A stretch of 7,517 nucleotides of DNA from an uncultured Anaerotruncus sp. (GTDB taxonomy: Bacteria; Bacillota; Clostridia; Oscillospirales; Ruminococcaceae), in NCBI GenBank assembly GCA_910586875.1, contig CAJUJI010000133.1, forward strand, positions 1 to 7,517. Direction: 5' to 3'. The position numbers and the translations under genes are program-made. The notes under the pieces are model-generated. The model saw only the letters and a list, made by a program, of their open reading frames with translations, was not told the DNA's origin and did no database searches. Numbering within the stretch: the stretch's first letter is position 1; the number at the start of each line of letters is the position of its first letter. This document shows, one piece after another, positions 7,037-7,517 of this stretch.

Positions 7037-7421
7037 ACGGATGTGGACAAAAAAGAAAACGACACGCCAGCTCATCAACGTCAAGGCGGTCACGGACTAC
7101 AGCCTGCGCACCCAAAGCGGTGAGGAGATTACGTATTTTCTAATCCAGCCCAGCAATCTGTCGGTGCTCTCGCCGGAGAGCCTTGCGGCGCGGGTGTATG
7201 CGCTGATGAACGTGGATAGATTGCTATTGCGCCAACAGAAGGGCTTTTTGAGCGTGATGCCCTCCGGCTGGAACAGCTTTGTCTACCAGTTCGAGCGGGT
7301 GTTGCCTGCCTCCAGCGCAGCGAACCTGTTCCCATTTTCCTATTCCGGCAAGACCGACCCGCACGGCTTTTATCTGCGACACGATAAGTTTGACAGTAAT
7401 ATCATTGTGGACTTTGGCTGA
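7023..7421 (+). pseudogene. Chimeric remnant: conjugation accessory protein N-terminus fused to an internal VirB4/TraE ATPase piece
   Basis: An open frame of 132 codons made of two unrelated parts. Residues 7-64 (KKKTTRQLINVKAVTDYSL to ARVYALMNV) resemble the start of an accessory protein encoded between the small membrane protein and VirB4 in clostridial ICEs. Residues from about 65 (DRLLLRQQKGFLSVMPSGWN, then QFERVLPASSAANLFPFSYS and GKTDPHGFYLRHDKFDSNII) resemble the stretch of VirB4/TraE-type transfer ATPases just before the Walker A motif. The join near 7215 implies an in-frame deletion that removed the rest of the first gene and the N-terminal half of the second. A TGA at 7419-7421 ends the frame, yet ANKTNMRNL just beyond still resembles the family. 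Walker A is absent, so no ATPase activity is expected. The start could also be Met7 at 7041. Confidence 0.7.
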
Positions 7422-7517
7422 TATATAGCAAATAAGACGAATATGAGAAACCTGGATGGACATTTAGAGAATGAAAAGAAGAAAAAATACTGAAAACTTG
7501 ATGGCTGTATTATATAT
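7422..7517 (+). other. Tail of the VirB4-like remnant, then AT-rich sequence
   Basis: In the frame of the preceding ORF, past its TGA, the residues ANKTNMRNL (about 7428-7454) resemble the DKTNxNIL segment that leads into Walker A of VirB4/TraE ATPases. After that similarity fades and no P-loop is readable in any frame. The last 50 bases are AT-rich and hold no supported feature. Confidence 0.4.

Noticed and set aside
6807..7115. Minus-strand open frame of 102 codons
   Set aside because: It is antisense to the recognisable small membrane protein and accessory-protein remnants on the plus strand.
6811..7143. Plus-strand frame of 110 codons taken as one protein
   Set aside because: Only its middle (about 6907-7024) matches the membrane-protein family; the beginning is out of frame with the LYLYLD segment and the end runs through the next gene in the wrong frame.

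Overview
The window looks like chromosomal DNA from a gut-type anaerobic Firmicute of the Clostridia (Lachnospiraceae/Oscillospiraceae-like). This rests on the style of the two large hybrid histidine kinases, the AGGAGG-like ribosome binding sites, and remnants of a conjugation module of the kind carried by clostridial integrative conjugative elements (ICEs). Species cannot be named from this sequence alone.

Layout. Positions 1-99 hold the last 32 codons of a plus-strand gene, closed by a strong hairpin terminator (104-142) that probably also stops the convergent minus-strand operon. Positions 255-5469, minus strand, hold two hybrid histidine kinases in tandem, 61 nt apart. The upstream one (2887-5469) is soluble, with GAF, two PAS-like regions, HisKA, HATPase and one receiver. 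The downstream one (255-2825) is membrane-anchored, with an extracytoplasmic double-Cache-like sensor, HisKA, HATPase and two receivers, the first lacking its phospho-accepting Asp. Neither has a DNA-binding output and no HPt or response regulator is in the window, so the partners lie elsewhere. A promoter-like site with a perfect TTGACA -35 (5680-5709, minus) precedes the operon and would give a leader of about 200 nt.

From about 5780 to the right end there is no clearly intact gene; the region reads as a graveyard of mobile or accessory DNA. On the minus strand, about 5788-6125 is a decayed AAA_14/DUF4143-type ATPase whose lesions can be located: a frameshift, a nonsense codon and a damaged Walker B. 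On the plus strand, about 6420-7460 is a shrunken conjugation module: an unidentified decayed piece, a frameshifted small two-helix membrane protein, then an open frame that fuses the N-terminus of a conjugation accessory protein to an internal piece of a VirB4/TraE-type ATPase.

The likely living unit is the two-kinase operon, one kinase reading an external ligand and one an internal signal. I found no convincing new defence or mobile system. The most useful observations are the pseudo-receiver, the chimeric conjugation ORF, and the promoter lying at the edge of a dead gene.
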